Origin: Euryarchaeota archaeon UBA36
Lineage (GTDB): Archaea > Thermoplasmatota > Poseidoniia > Poseidoniales > Thalassarchaeaceae
NCBI GenBank assembly: GCA_002496485.1
Contig: DAJW01000131.1
Location: 691 to 14,278, forward strand
DNA length: 13,588 nucleotides
Direction of reading: 5' to 3'
Part shown: positions 1 through 7,742 of the stretch, one piece after another
Layout of the letters: each line of letters opens with the position of its first letter
How positions within the stretch are numbered: the first letter of the stretch is position 1
Notes under the pieces: model-generated
Database searches by the model: none
Seen by the model: the letters and a program-made list of their open reading frames with translations, nothing else
What the model was told of the DNA's origin: nothing
Program-made: the position numbers and the translations under genes

Positions 1-1050
1 ATATTCATCCAAAATTCCATTTGCTCCATGAATATCTCTCGCCATTCTAGCAATTTCTAATGCTATATCTACATTATTCATCTTAGCAAGTGAAATTTGC
101 TCAGGTATCCAATCCCCTTCGTCTTTCTTCTTTCCCATATGATAAGCCAATAATTGAGCCTTAGTAATTTCTCTAAGCATCCAGGCCAGCTTATTCTGAA
201 CCAATTGATATGATGCGATTGGATTATCGAATTGAATTCTACTCATTGCATATTCCTTAGCTGAGTGAAAACATGCTTGAGCAGAGCCTACTGCGCCCCA
301 GGAAATGCCAAATCTAGCATTATTTAAGCAGCTAAATGGCCCCCTGAGACCCTTTACGTTCGGTAAAATCCTATCTTTCGGAATAATACAATCTTGGAGG
401 ACTAATTCACTGGTAATACTGGCTTTAAGAGAGTGTTTTCCTTTCATCTCTGGCGCCGAAAATCCAGGGTCTCCATTCTCAACAATAAATCCCCTGATCT
501 CTCCTTCTAATTTGGCCCAAACTATAGCTAAATCTGCTATTGTCCCATTAGTTATCCACATCTTAGCCCCGTTAAGAATGTAATTTTCCCCATCTTCCTT
601 CGCTCTAGTAATCATGTCTCCAGGATTGGAGCCATAGTCTGGCTCAGTCAATCCAAAACATCCGATTAACTCCCCATTAGCCATTTTTGGAAGGTAATGG
701 TTTTTCTGCTCTTCACTACCAAAATCCCATATCGGATACATAGCTAGTGAACCTTGAACACTGGCGAAAGATCTTACTCCACTATCTCCCCTCTCTAATT
801 CTTGACAAATTAATCCATAGGCTGTATATGATAATCCAGGACAGCCATATCCCTTTAGAGGGGCCCCAAGAATTCCCATGTTACCCAAATCTTCTTTCCA
901 TTTATTTGGAAAAACTCCTTCTTTACAAGCTTCTTCAATATTAGGAATAATTTCTTCTTCCACCCAGTCTCTAACCATATCTCTAATCATCAACTCTTCT
1001 TCAGTTAAAAGAGCCTCAATCCCATAGAAGTCTAATCCTGTATACGCCAT
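1..1050 (-). CDS. Glutaryl-CoA dehydrogenase-like acyl-CoA dehydrogenase, 3' end cut by window edge
   Basis: FAD-dependent acyl-CoA dehydrogenase; the closest family I recognise is glutaryl-CoA dehydrogenase, which oxidises and decarboxylates glutaryl-CoA to crotonyl-CoA in lysine/tryptophan breakdown. The first 350 residues are visible. Family landmarks are the N-terminal helix (LTEEELMIRDMV), the segment LERGDSGVRSFASVQGSL around residues 86-102, whose Arg93 matches the glutarate-binding Arg of the human enzyme, the flavin loop CFGLTEPDYGSNPGDM around 131-146, KMWITNG near 164-170, and the C-terminal helix DIHGANGILDEY. The catalytic Glu (expected in an EGT motif about 20 residues further on) lies beyond position 1, so activity cannot be confirmed. 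The start at 1050 was chosen because MAYTGLDFYGIE aligns with homologue N-termini; in-frame ATGs at 1062, 1074 and 1083 are possible. It follows the propeller gene on the same strand by 83 nt. Alternative: a non-decarboxylating glutaryl-CoA dehydrogenase or another ACAD. Confidence 0.87.
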   Translation of the reverse strand, partial: MAYTGLDFYGIEALLTEEELMIRDMVRDWVEEEIIPNIEEACKEGVFPNKWKEDLGNMGILGAPLKGYGCPGLSYTAYGLICQELERGDSGVRSFASVQGSLAMYPIWDFGSEEQKNHYLPKMANGELIGCFGLTEPDYGSNPGDMITRAKEDGENYILNGAKMWITNGTIADLAIVWAKLEGEIRGFIVENGDPGFSAPEMKGKHSLKASITSELVLQDCIIPKDRILPNVKGLRGPFSCLNNARFGISWGAVGSAQACFHSAKEYAMSRIQFDNPIASYQLVQNKLAWMLREITKAQLLAYHMGKKKDEGDWIPEQISLAKMNNVDIALEIARMARDIHGANGILDEY

Positions 1051-1133
1051 ACTATCAATCATTCCCCAGAGCATAACATTCATGAAATTATGCACTGAGT
1101 CCGGTCACTATCTCAGCCAATTTTCAATCAAAA

Positions 1134-2306
1134 TTATTGCGATTTTTCCCTTTCTTTATGTAAAATTTCTTTTACTTTAGGTACGGCATAAACAAATGTA
1201 GTCAATAAAATTGCAGCTACCAATCCAACAATAATCACTGCAAATATCTCATCAAAAAATTGATTTTCTTCCCGTAATTCACTCGGAGTGTATTCAATAA
1301 TATTTCCCGGACTGGTAAGAATCCAGCCATTTCCCTGTCCAACAGTCCAACTGTATATTACCAACTCTCCAGAAATTTCTGAATTATATTCCGAAACATC
1401 AGAATTTTTTAGCCAGGGATATGACCTTTCTTCTACATAATCATGCTCAATTATTGAGAAAGGAGCCAGAGAAATCAAAGATTTACTCCCTTCATAATAA
1501 AAAATATCGGTAAACAATCCTTCTAATTCTAAAAGTTGAATAACTTCAATGGTCGAATCTTCGACCATGAAAATATTGATTCTTATGGTTGCAATATTCT
1601 TTTCATCAGAAATAGCTATGCATACATTATCAGCATTTTTTGGACAAACAACATCTTTCCAAGGATATCCATTTCCACCTATCCAAGTTATTTTATGATC
1701 GTCATCAATAATGCCAATTCCGTCTGATTTAGTAGAAATTATACAAAAATTCCTCTCTCTGATACAATCTATTCCCGTAACATCACTAATCTTCCTATCC
1801 TCTATTGGAAAAACATCCAATCCACCGTTTTCTGTCCCTCTAGCTCTCCATAACCATCCATCCTGCCCTCCGATATAAGACCAAGATCCATCACCATTCC
1901 AAGAAATTGCCATCAATTCAGTTTGACCAAAGAAAATCCTTCCACCGGCATCTGTAACATTATTATCCGATCTAGAAAATCTCAATACCACTCCATTTTC
2001 TCCAACTATAAGAGCTGATTTATCAGAAGGATGAAAATCTGCATCGATTAAATCATCGCTACCATTAAAATAAATCTCATCAAAATTTTCTGGATTGGTC
2101 GAATTAATTTTGTAGATCGAGTTCCCAACTCCAAATGTCAACAGAAAATTTCCATCATTCGAACTTACTGCAGTTTCTAATCCAATATCCGAATCGTGAA
2201 TTGAAATGACCTTACCCAATCCTACAACTGATTCTCCAATCGCAATTGGAGCCTGGAGTATTAAGAATGAAAAGAAGACAAATAACCACTTCCCCCGTCC
2301 GGACAT
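1134..2306 (-). CDS. Secreted beta-propeller-like protein with C-terminal membrane anchor
   Basis: 390-residue protein of unknown specific function. It has a Sec-type signal peptide (positive start MSGRGK, hydrophobic core about residues 8-22), a large extracytoplasmic part, one transmembrane helix at about 353-374, and a short charged cytoplasmic tail (KVKEILHKEREKSQ), so it should sit on the outer face of the membrane. The extracellular part shows repeats of roughly 40 residues with a DG/GG turn and a following aromatic strand, for example SWNGDGSWSYIGG (135-147) followed by GWLWR, then later WIGGNGYPW and GQGNGWIL, which resembles WD40/YCF48-like propeller blades. Two Cys pairs (181/188, 221/229) could form disulfides. 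Three N-glycosylation sequons (Asn68, Asn81, Asn116) suit an archaeal surface protein. A TATA-like box 27 nt upstream of the ATG supports this start. The fold is inferred from the repeat pattern and no catalytic motif is visible. Confidence 0.7.
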   Translation of the reverse strand: MSGRGKWLFVFFSFLILQAPIAIGESVVGLGKVISIHDSDIGLETAVSSNDGNFLLTFGVGNSIYKINSTNPENFDEIYFNGSDDLIDADFHPSDKSALIVGENGVVLRFSRSDNNVTDAGGRIFFGQTELMAISWNGDGSWSYIGGQDGWLWRARGTENGGLDVFPIEDRKISDVTGIDCIRERNFCIISTKSDGIGIIDDDHKITWIGGNGYPWKDVVCPKNADNVCIAISDEKNIATIRINIFMVEDSTIEVIQLLELEGLFTDIFYYEGSKSLISLAPFSIIEHDYVEERSYPWLKNSDVSEYNSEISGELVIYSWTVGQGNGWILTSPGNIIEYTPSELREENQFFDEIFAVIIVGLVAAILLTTFVYAVPKVKEILHKEREKSQ

Positions 2307-2329
2307 GCCATTACGGAAACGTTCGAGTG

Positions 2330-2337
2330 TTTAGAAA
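2330..2337 (-). promoter_or_regulatory. TATA-like box for the propeller gene
   Basis: On the minus strand this reads TTTCTAAA, centred 27 nt upstream of the ATG at 2306. Archaeal TATA boxes are centred about 26-27 nt before the transcription start, so a leaderless transcript starting at the ATG is predicted. Inference from position only. Confidence 0.35.
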
Positions 2338-2400
2338 TTGTACTATTTTTTTTCATTTTTCTCTGACAGCATTCAAGTGTACCTTATTACTCGCAGATAC

Positions 2401-2913
2401 ATGGAGCGGTTCGACGTCAAGCGTGGATTAATAAAAGATATAGAAAAAAATGGTGGACTTTCAGAATTAGCTAAGAAATATTTTGAAAAAGTAGAAATGG
2501 TTTCCGAGAACGCCTTTCATGGATCTCACGGCATAATGACTTCAATAGATGCTAGATTCGAAGGCGGGGCATTAATCGTAGATGTTACTAACGTTCCACC
2601 CAATTTCGATAATCCTGAAGAGGTCAAAGCAGCAATGGATGCAAGAAAAAGATGGACAAATTTTCTCGATGAATCAACTGGATATAATGCCAAACAGAGA
2701 GGAGATAAGGCGAAAGAGTGGGCAAAAAAGGCTTCTAAGGCTAAATCAGCTATATCGGCCGCCAATCACTTCATGTCAATGTCCGACTCATTATCCACAG
2801 AAGTAGTTACGAAAGCAAATGAATTAATTTCTGAGATAGAGATGTTACTAGAATCCAATGAAAACACCAAGGCTGCAAGTAGAGGCGAAAAACTCAACAA
2901 ACTATTGAATTAA
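2401..2913 (+). CDS. DUF5611-like archaeal protein of unknown function
   Basis: 170-residue protein. The first ~100 residues resemble the archaeal family I know as DUF5611: a start like ERFDVKRGLIKDI, a central beta region, and the characteristic FLDESTGYNAKQR at about 88-100. The remainder is helical and rich in Lys, Ala and Glu (for example KEWAKKASKAKSAISA, then two further helices) and could form a coiled coil or helical bundle. No catalytic motif is visible and I assign no function. The start at 2401 is preferred over the in-frame ATG at 2338. The extra 21 residues are Phe/Tyr-rich, resemble nothing in the family, and would be encoded in the intergenic T-rich tract that holds the divergent promoter. 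It ends 9 nt before tyrS with no terminator between them, so the two are probably co-transcribed, hinting at a translation- or RNA-related role. That link is inference. Confidence 0.65.
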   Translation: MERFDVKRGLIKDIEKNGGLSELAKKYFEKVEMVSENAFHGSHGIMTSIDARFEGGALIVDVTNVPPNFDNPEEVKAAMDARKRWTNFLDESTGYNAKQRGDKAKEWAKKASKAKSAISAANHFMSMSDSLSTEVVTKANELISEIEMLLESNENTKAASRGEKLNKLLN

Positions 2914-2917
2914 GGTG
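2913..2917 (+). promoter_or_regulatory. Shine-Dalgarno site of tyrS
   Basis: AGGTG lies 5 nt before the ATG at 2923 and matches the core of the archaeal anti-SD complement (GGAGGTGAT). It overlaps the TAA stop of the upstream gene by one base, as expected for an internal operon gene, while most first genes in this window show no SD. Confidence 0.5.
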
Positions 2918-2922
2918 CTAAT

Positions 2923-4038
2923 ATGTCAGAGAGTAACTCACTCTCATCATTAGAAAATTCTCAACGTAACAAAATAGAACGAATGTTTTCTGGATGCGAA
3001 GAAGTCGTTGGAATTGATCATATAGTATCGATACTAAATGGAAAACCTAGTCACTCAGGCAATAATCAAATTTCGGCGTATATTGGTTTAGAGCCCAGTG
3101 GAAAGGCCCATCTAGGTTGGCTTATTCTCTCAGATACAATAAAAAAATTGCTTAATGAGGGAGTGAATGTAATCATATTATTGGCTGACTGGCATGCATG
3201 GGTTAATGACAAATTCGATAGAGACATGGAAAAAATCAATTTAGCATCTGAATACATGAAGACGGTATTCCGAGTCGCGCTTGATAATCCAATAGAGGGA
3301 AATGGCCCGGGCCAGTTACAGTTCATGACCGCATCAAAAATAATGGATTCAGGAAAATACTGGGAAAGAGTATTGCGTTGCTCTAAAAATATGAGTCTTT
3401 CAAGAGTGAGGAGGACATTCAGCATTATGGGAAGGGATGAAGACTCTTCAGATCACGACTTATCTGCATTCTATTATCCCGCATTACAAGCTGCAGATAT
3501 TTTCGAACTAAAGATAGACATAGCCTTGGGTGGAATGGATCAGAGAAAAGCTCACATGTATATGCGAGAAGTTGCAGATAAGTATGATTGGGTCAAGCCT
3601 ACCTGTATTCATACACCAATGTTATCAGGTTTGAAAGGCTCATCTGGACGAATGGACTCTTACGTCCACAAAATGTCAAAATCAAACCCAAACAATGCAA
3701 TCTTAGTTCATGATGATATGGATTTACTAAATAAAAAATTAAAGAAAGCATTTTTAGAAATCGGTAATCATGATTCCCCAATTTTTGAAATAGCTAGACA
3801 TATTGTGTTTCCACAACTAGGAAAAATAATAGTAAATCCAAACCCAAAATATGGCAACCCATCTGAGTGGACCGATATAGATTCATTCATCAAGGCCGTC
3901 GATGATGGATTAGTACATCCATTCGATGCAAAGATGGCTATTAGCTCTTCTTTGGCCATATTGCTACGTCCAATTCAAGAATATTTTTCCGAAAAATCTG
4001 ATTTATTGGAGTCCATGGATGAGATTACTGGCCAATAA
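2923..4038 (+). CDS. tyrS: Tyrosyl-tRNA synthetase (archaeal type)
   Basis: Class I aminoacyl-tRNA synthetase charging tRNA-Tyr in the cytoplasm; 371 residues, longer than the ~306 of the Methanocaldococcus jannaschii enzyme mainly through an N-terminal addition and internal loops. The Rossmann core starts at SAYIGLEPSGKAHLGW (51-66). All tyrosine-recognising residues known from the M. jannaschii structure have counterparts: Tyr53, Tyr185, Gln189, Asp192 and Gln207 (in GGMDQRKAHM). The class I signature is HLGW (63-66) instead of HIGH/HLGH, and the second is a canonical KMSKS (250-254). The conserved YYPALQAADI segment and the Tyr-specific residues argue against TrpRS. The start is supported by AGGTG just upstream and by 9-nt spacing from the preceding gene. 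Downstream, a T-run and a TATA-like box separate it from HMG-CoA synthase, so that gene probably has its own promoter. Confidence 0.93.
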   Translation: MSESNSLSSLENSQRNKIERMFSGCEEVVGIDHIVSILNGKPSHSGNNQISAYIGLEPSGKAHLGWLILSDTIKKLLNEGVNVIILLADWHAWVNDKFDRDMEKINLASEYMKTVFRVALDNPIEGNGPGQLQFMTASKIMDSGKYWERVLRCSKNMSLSRVRRTFSIMGRDEDSSDHDLSAFYYPALQAADIFELKIDIALGGMDQRKAHMYMREVADKYDWVKPTCIHTPMLSGLKGSSGRMDSYVHKMSKSNPNNAILVHDDMDLLNKKLKKAFLEIGNHDSPIFEIARHIVFPQLGKIIVNPNPKYGNPSEWTDIDSFIKAVDDGLVHPFDAKMAISSSLAILLRPIQEYFSEKSDLLESMDEITGQ

Positions 4039-4064
4039 TCAGGGGCCATTAATGGTACAAAATT

Positions 4065-4073
4065 AGTATATTT
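4065..4073 (+). promoter_or_regulatory. TATA-like box for HMG-CoA synthase
   Basis: AGTATATTT lies in the 88-nt gap after tyrS. Transcription would be expected to start near 4095, which is downstream of the ATG at 4091 and about 30 nt before the ATG at 4127. This supports the second start and a short leader carrying the GAGGG site. The following T-run (4071-4076) could also serve as a U-rich terminator for tyrS. Confidence 0.45.
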
Positions 4074-4113
4074 TTTCCACAGGACTATTAATGTATGATA
4101 ATTCTCGAAGGTT

Positions 4114-4118
4114 GAGGG
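4114..4118 (+). promoter_or_regulatory. Shine-Dalgarno site of HMG-CoA synthase
   Basis: GAGGG lies 8 nt before the ATG at 4127. This spacing and sequence decide between the two in-frame starts; the upstream ATG at 4091 has no comparable site. Confidence 0.5.
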
Positions 4119-4126
4119 ATGACATT

Positions 4127-5677
4127 ATGGCTGAGGTTGGCATAGATGATATCGCACTTCATTTTCCTCGACTTTACTTCGATATGCAGGATTTCGCAAA
4201 ATTTAGAGGTGCCGATTTTGCTAAATTAAATAGAGGCTTAGGACTTTCAGCTATGGCCATTCCAGATGTTCATGAAGATACAGCAACTATGGGTGCGAAT
4301 GCAGTGTCAAGATTAATTGATAGGAATGGAATTAAGCCAAAGTCCATCGGTAGAATCTATCTAGGTACTGAATCCGCACTCGATGGCGCAAAACCAACAG
4401 CAACTTACATAATGGACATGTTGGAACAAAGATATTCCGGAAACCATGGAGAAAACTGTTTTCGTAATTGTGACGTTGTAGATTTGACCTTTGCATGCAT
4501 TGGAGCAGTTGATGCAATGCACAATACTCTAGATTGGGTTGCAAGGGGTGGCGAAGAAAGAGATAGAATTGGCATAGTCGTTTTCGCTGATAATGCCAAG
4601 TACGATCTCGGATCATCGGGAGAATACACTCAAGGAGCTGGCGGGGGTGCAATTCTAATTCGGCACAATCCTAGATTATTGTCAATACCGGATTTATGGG
4701 GGGTTTCGACAATGCCAGTCCATGATTTTTTCAAGCCCAGGAGGGAAGTAGATACTAGGACTGTGGTAGAAAATGTACTAGATGTTGCACGTGAATCGGG
4801 GGAAAGAATCAAATCAAATCTAGCAGAGAAAATCTTGAAGTATTTACCTAGATCCAATAAGAAGAATACCGTATTGTTCGAGAATGAAAAGTTAATGATC
4901 CATAAAGATACCCCAGTTTTTGATGGCCAGTATTCCAATCGATGTTATTCCGAATCTGTTAAACAGGCATTCATCGATTTTCGAAGAAAGGCAATTTCTG
5001 AAGGGAGATACGATCCAAAGAATGATGAAATCTTAACAAATCAATGGCAACGAATTATAGTCCACCTTCCTTATGCGTTCCAAGCAAAAAGAATGTTCCC
5101 AGATGTTTTCAGACACGATAGAAGACATCTGCCCGTATGGAAAGAGATTACAAAAGAGATTGGAAGGGAGCCTTTGCCAGAAAAATTTCCAGATAGTCCC
5201 GAAGGTCTTAATCAATTTGAGAAAGCAAATGATCAATACAGGCGTTTAATTTCTAAAACTGAATTATTCAATGACTTCGTTAAAGAAAGGATAGAAAAGA
5301 CCCAACGAGCCTCAAGTCAGATTGGAAATCAGTACACAGGTTCAATCTTCCTTGCACTAATGTCTTCAATGGAATCTGATTACAATGATAATACCGAGAT
5401 GGCAGGAAAGGCGATTGGACTATGCGGATACGGTTCAGGAGCAAAGGCGAAGGTATTCGAGGGCATAGTCCAAGAAAGTTGGAGAGAAATTGCCTCTAGA
5501 TTCCATCTCTTTGAAAGATTGTCCACTAGAACTCCGATAAATAAGACAGTATATGAGGCACTACATAAAGGGCGTAGAAAAAGGTCTGTTGTCAAGCCCA
5601 ATGGAGAATTCGCTCTTGTAGGGATCGGAAAAGAAGGCCAACTTGAAGGGCAAAGAAACTATGAATGGATAGAATGA
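4127..5677 (+). CDS. Hydroxymethylglutaryl-CoA synthase (haloarchaeal/bacterial type)
   Basis: Condenses acetyl-CoA and acetoacetyl-CoA to HMG-CoA, feeding the mevalonate pathway that makes archaeal isoprenoid lipids. With this start it has 516 residues. It opens with VGIDDIALHFP, like haloarchaeal and bacterial HMGS. The catalytic triad is present: Glu82 (GTESALD), Cys124 (FACIGAVDAM) and His313 (IVHLPYAFQAK). Further landmarks are TQGAGGGAIL (168-177), GNQYTGS (400-406), GYGSGA (434-439) and an end (GQRNYEWIE) like haloarchaeal HMGS. Between DFFKPRR (about 200-206) and PVFDGQYSN (from about 263) there is an insertion of about 56 residues absent from Haloferax and Enterococcus homologues as I recall them. 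It is charged, with a Lys/Arg-rich stretch. The start at 4127 was chosen from SD, TATA position and homologue N-termini; 4091 would add 12 residues. An alpha/beta hydrolase gene follows 9 nt later. Confidence 0.93.
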   Translation: MAEVGIDDIALHFPRLYFDMQDFAKFRGADFAKLNRGLGLSAMAIPDVHEDTATMGANAVSRLIDRNGIKPKSIGRIYLGTESALDGAKPTATYIMDMLEQRYSGNHGENCFRNCDVVDLTFACIGAVDAMHNTLDWVARGGEERDRIGIVVFADNAKYDLGSSGEYTQGAGGGAILIRHNPRLLSIPDLWGVSTMPVHDFFKPRREVDTRTVVENVLDVARESGERIKSNLAEKILKYLPRSNKKNTVLFENEKLMIHKDTPVFDGQYSNRCYSESVKQAFIDFRRKAISEGRYDPKNDEILTNQWQRIIVHLPYAFQAKRMFPDVFRHDRRHLPVWKEITKEIGREPLPEKFPDSPEGLNQFEKANDQYRRLISKTELFNDFVKERIEKTQRASSQIGNQYTGSIFLALMSSMESDYNDNTEMAGKAIGLCGYGSGAKAKVFEGIVQESWREIASRFHLFERLSTRTPINKTVYEALHKGRRKRSVVKPNGEFALVGIGKEGQLEGQRNYEWIE

Positions 5678-5686
5678 TAGAGTTAT

Positions 5687-6469
5687 ATGTCCAGCGTTAA
5701 ATCTCCTATATTGCTTTTAAGAGGAATAAATAGCGATTCTCGATATTGGTTGGATTTTCCCGATGAGTTCAGTGATGAAATCAAACTCCTAATAGTTGAC
5801 CTCCCCGGAACAGGCAAAAATATTGCCTCTAAAACTCCATTAAGTATTTCTGATCATGTAAATTTTCTTAGAAACGAAATTAATGCTGAAGATCTATCTC
5901 GGGGAATTCATATAATCGGCCTTTCTTTAGGCGGTATGATTGCAATTCAGTGGCTTTCAATGTTCCCAAATGAAATTAAATCGGTTACGGCTATGAGTTC
6001 TACTGGTGGGAAAATTTACTCATCGATTAGAAGAATAAATCCAGTTAATTGGTTTAAACTTACTTTTTCAATTGCCACCGACAAAATATTTCGCACTAAT
6101 TCATTCTCAAAAAAATTAGTCTCCATTGTTACCAATATACACAATAATGAACCCAGAAAAAATTGGATAGCAACTAAATTTTCAAATCTTAGTATGGAAA
6201 GTAGAGTTTCTATATTTTCAACTTTTAGGCAAATAATTGCTGCTTCAAACTGGTCTCCAGATTTTTCAGATTCTCCAGAATTAGGAAAAAGAGTATTACT
6301 ACTCAAAGCAAAATATGATAGATTCATACCGCCAAAAGCAGTTAATCGACTACATAATATGATTCCTAATTCTGTGTTATATGAAATTCCCAGCGGTCAC
6401 CAAATTTCTCTTAGTCACCCTGATGAAGTAATTGAATTATCTATTTCACATTTCATGGATTGGGAATAA
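5687..6469 (+). CDS. Alpha/beta-hydrolase fold protein
   Basis: 260-residue serine hydrolase of unknown substrate. The fold shows an early strand with oxyanion segment (ILLLRGINSDSRYW, 8-21), DLPGTG (38-43), the nucleophile elbow GLSLGG with Ser80 (78-83), Asp211 in KYDRFIPP, and His238 in SGHQISLSHP, giving a complete Ser-Asp-His triad. Residues ~105-190 form the cap region, here helical, basic and aromatic. There is no signal peptide, so it should be cytoplasmic. The gene starts 9 nt after HMG-CoA synthase without an obvious SD and is probably co-transcribed. Whether it acts in isoprenoid or acyl-CoA metabolism (for example as a thioesterase or esterase) cannot be told from sequence. It converges on the acyl-CoA dehydrogenase gene with a 6-nt gap. 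Confidence 0.82.
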   Translation: MSSVKSPILLLRGINSDSRYWLDFPDEFSDEIKLLIVDLPGTGKNIASKTPLSISDHVNFLRNEINAEDLSRGIHIIGLSLGGMIAIQWLSMFPNEIKSVTAMSSTGGKIYSSIRRINPVNWFKLTFSIATDKIFRTNSFSKKLVSIVTNIHNNEPRKNWIATKFSNLSMESRVSIFSTFRQIIAASNWSPDFSDSPELGKRVLLLKAKYDRFIPPKAVNRLHNMIPNSVLYEIPSGHQISLSHPDEVIELSISHFMDWE

Positions 6470-6475
6470 TAAAAT

Positions 6476-7660
6476 TTAATTTTTTTCGGGAGCAATTGAT
6501 CTGTTGATAACTAATCTTTGAACTTCTTGGGTCCCTTCATAAATTTGAGTAATTTTAGCATCTCTGAAAAATCGTTCAACTGGGAAGTCTGTTGTATATC
6601 CATATCCACCTAGGATTTGTACAGCTCTTTCTGAAACCCACATTGCCGTATCTCCAGCAAATAATTTAGCCATACTCGCTTCCTTGGTATGACGAACCCC
6701 TCCATTTTCATAATGCATTTCTTTAGCCCAAGATGCATTATATACCATAAGTCTCGCAGCTTCAGTCCTAGTTGCCATATCTGCGAGATAATTCCCTATA
6801 CTCTGATGCTCAGCAATTGGCTTACCAAATGCAACCCTTTCATGCGCGTACTTTAGAGCCGCTTCAAATGCCCCTTGTGCAATCCCTAATGCCTGTGCTG
6901 CTATTCCTATTCTAGAATTATCTAATGCATTCATTGCTATTGGAAAACCTTCGCCAGGAGCCTTCAATACATTTTCTTTGGGGACTAGACAATTATCCAA
7001 TAAAAGCGAGCAAGTATCGCTGGATCTTATTCCAAGTTTATCTTCCTTCTTACCGATGGAAAATCCTGAAAATCCCTTTTCAACTATAAATGCAGTTGTC
7101 CCACCGTGCCTTCTTACCCCATATTCTGGATGATTCACATCCTTAGCAAAAAGAACATAAATATCAGCACTCGATCCATTAGTAACCCACATTTTTTCTC
7201 CATTTAATATGTAGTGATTACCATCATCACTTAATTCCGCTTTGCATATCATTGAAGCAGCATCAGTTCCTGAACCTGCTTCAGAAAGAGAATAGGCCCC
7301 GACTTCATTCTCCGCTAGTCTGGTTAGATATTTTTCTTTTTGAGCTTGACTGCCATGAATTTCTATAGTCTTAGCACAAAGTCCAACATGAACACAAAAC
7401 ATCACAGAGAAAGATGGATCAACCCTCGCTAACTCTTCAATAATAATGGACTCAGAAATATCATCTACAGGACTTCCACCATATTCTTCTGGAATAGTTA
7501 TGCCTTGTAATCCAGTTTTTTCACAGAAAGATTTCCATTCTTCAATTGGTGGAATTTGGTTTTTATCTCTTTCGAGGCAAGTAGGAGCTAATTCTTCTTC
7601 AGCAAAGCTTCTTACCATTTCTCTAATCATAGTTTGTTCTTCTGTCTCTTTGAACTGCAT
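6476..7660 (-). CDS. Acyl-CoA dehydrogenase (short-chain/butyryl-CoA type)
   Basis: FAD enzyme catalysing alpha,beta-dehydrogenation of acyl-CoA, the first step of beta-oxidation; electrons normally pass to an electron-transfer flavoprotein. It is full length at 394 residues. The order of landmarks is: N-terminal helical domain (FKETEEQTMIREMVRSFAEEEL), flavin-binding YSLSEAGSGTDAAS (about 122-135), KMWVTNG, the beta-domain KLGIRSSDTCSL, and the C-terminal helical domain with FGKPIAEHQ, QILGGYGYTTDFPVERFFRDAK and catalytic Glu375 in YEGTQEVQRLVI. The Glu in EGT is the position used by short-chain and butyryl-type enzymes rather than isovaleryl or long-chain ones. Exact chain-length specificity cannot be fixed. 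A TATA-like box 27 nt upstream fits a leaderless start at 7660. It is divergent from the GcvH-like gene and not adjacent to the ACAD at the left edge. Confidence 0.93.
   Translation of the reverse strand: MQFKETEEQTMIREMVRSFAEEELAPTCLERDKNQIPPIEEWKSFCEKTGLQGITIPEEYGGSPVDDISESIIIEELARVDPSFSVMFCVHVGLCAKTIEIHGSQAQKEKYLTRLAENEVGAYSLSEAGSGTDAASMICKAELSDDGNHYILNGEKMWVTNGSSADIYVLFAKDVNHPEYGVRRHGGTTAFIVEKGFSGFSIGKKEDKLGIRSSDTCSLLLDNCLVPKENVLKAPGEGFPIAMNALDNSRIGIAAQALGIAQGAFEAALKYAHERVAFGKPIAEHQSIGNYLADMATRTEAARLMVYNASWAKEMHYENGGVRHTKEASMAKLFAGDTAMWVSERAVQILGGYGYTTDFPVERFFRDAKITQIYEGTQEVQRLVINRSIAPEKN
6480..6486 (+). terminator. T-run at the convergent hydrolase/ACAD junction
   Basis: Seven T residues begin 11 nt after the hydrolase stop and lie inside the last codons of the opposing acyl-CoA dehydrogenase gene. 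Archaeal RNA polymerase terminates at U-runs, so this is a plausible terminator for the plus-strand operon. No hairpin precedes it. Confidence 0.4.
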
Positions 7661-7683
7661 GTTATAAATTACCGCAGCAGTTC

Positions 7684-7691
7684 AATAATTA
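7684..7691 (-). promoter_or_regulatory. TATA-like box for acyl-CoA dehydrogenase
   Basis: On the minus strand it reads TAATTATT, centred 27 nt upstream of the ATG at 7660, the spacing expected for leaderless transcription. The AT-rich 82-nt divergent region must also hold the promoter of the GcvH-like gene, for which I see no convincing box. Confidence 0.35.
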
Positions 7692-7742
7692 ATGTCTTGT
7701 GCTTGATAATCTTCCTTTTCAATCGAATACTTCAAATTAGAT

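Noticed and set aside
305..583. Plus-strand open frame of 92 codons
   Set aside because: It lies antisense to the glutaryl-CoA dehydrogenase-like gene, whose translation matches its family throughout; the plus-strand product resembles nothing.
2338..2400. Upstream ATG that would lengthen the DUF5611-like protein by 21 residues
   Set aside because: The added stretch is Phe/Tyr-rich, sits in the T-rich divergent promoter region and does not match family N-termini.
2923..4038. Tryptophanyl-tRNA synthetase as an alternative to TyrRS
   Set aside because: The tyrosine-binding set (Tyr53, Tyr185, Gln189, Asp192, Gln207) matches archaeal TyrRS.
4091..4126. Upstream ATG for HMG-CoA synthase
   Set aside because: The predicted transcription start from the TATA-like box lies after it, and the GAGGG site and homologue N-termini favour 4127.
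4332..4652. Minus-strand open frame of 106 codons
   Set aside because: Antisense shadow inside HMG-CoA synthase; Cys/Leu-rich product with no domain.
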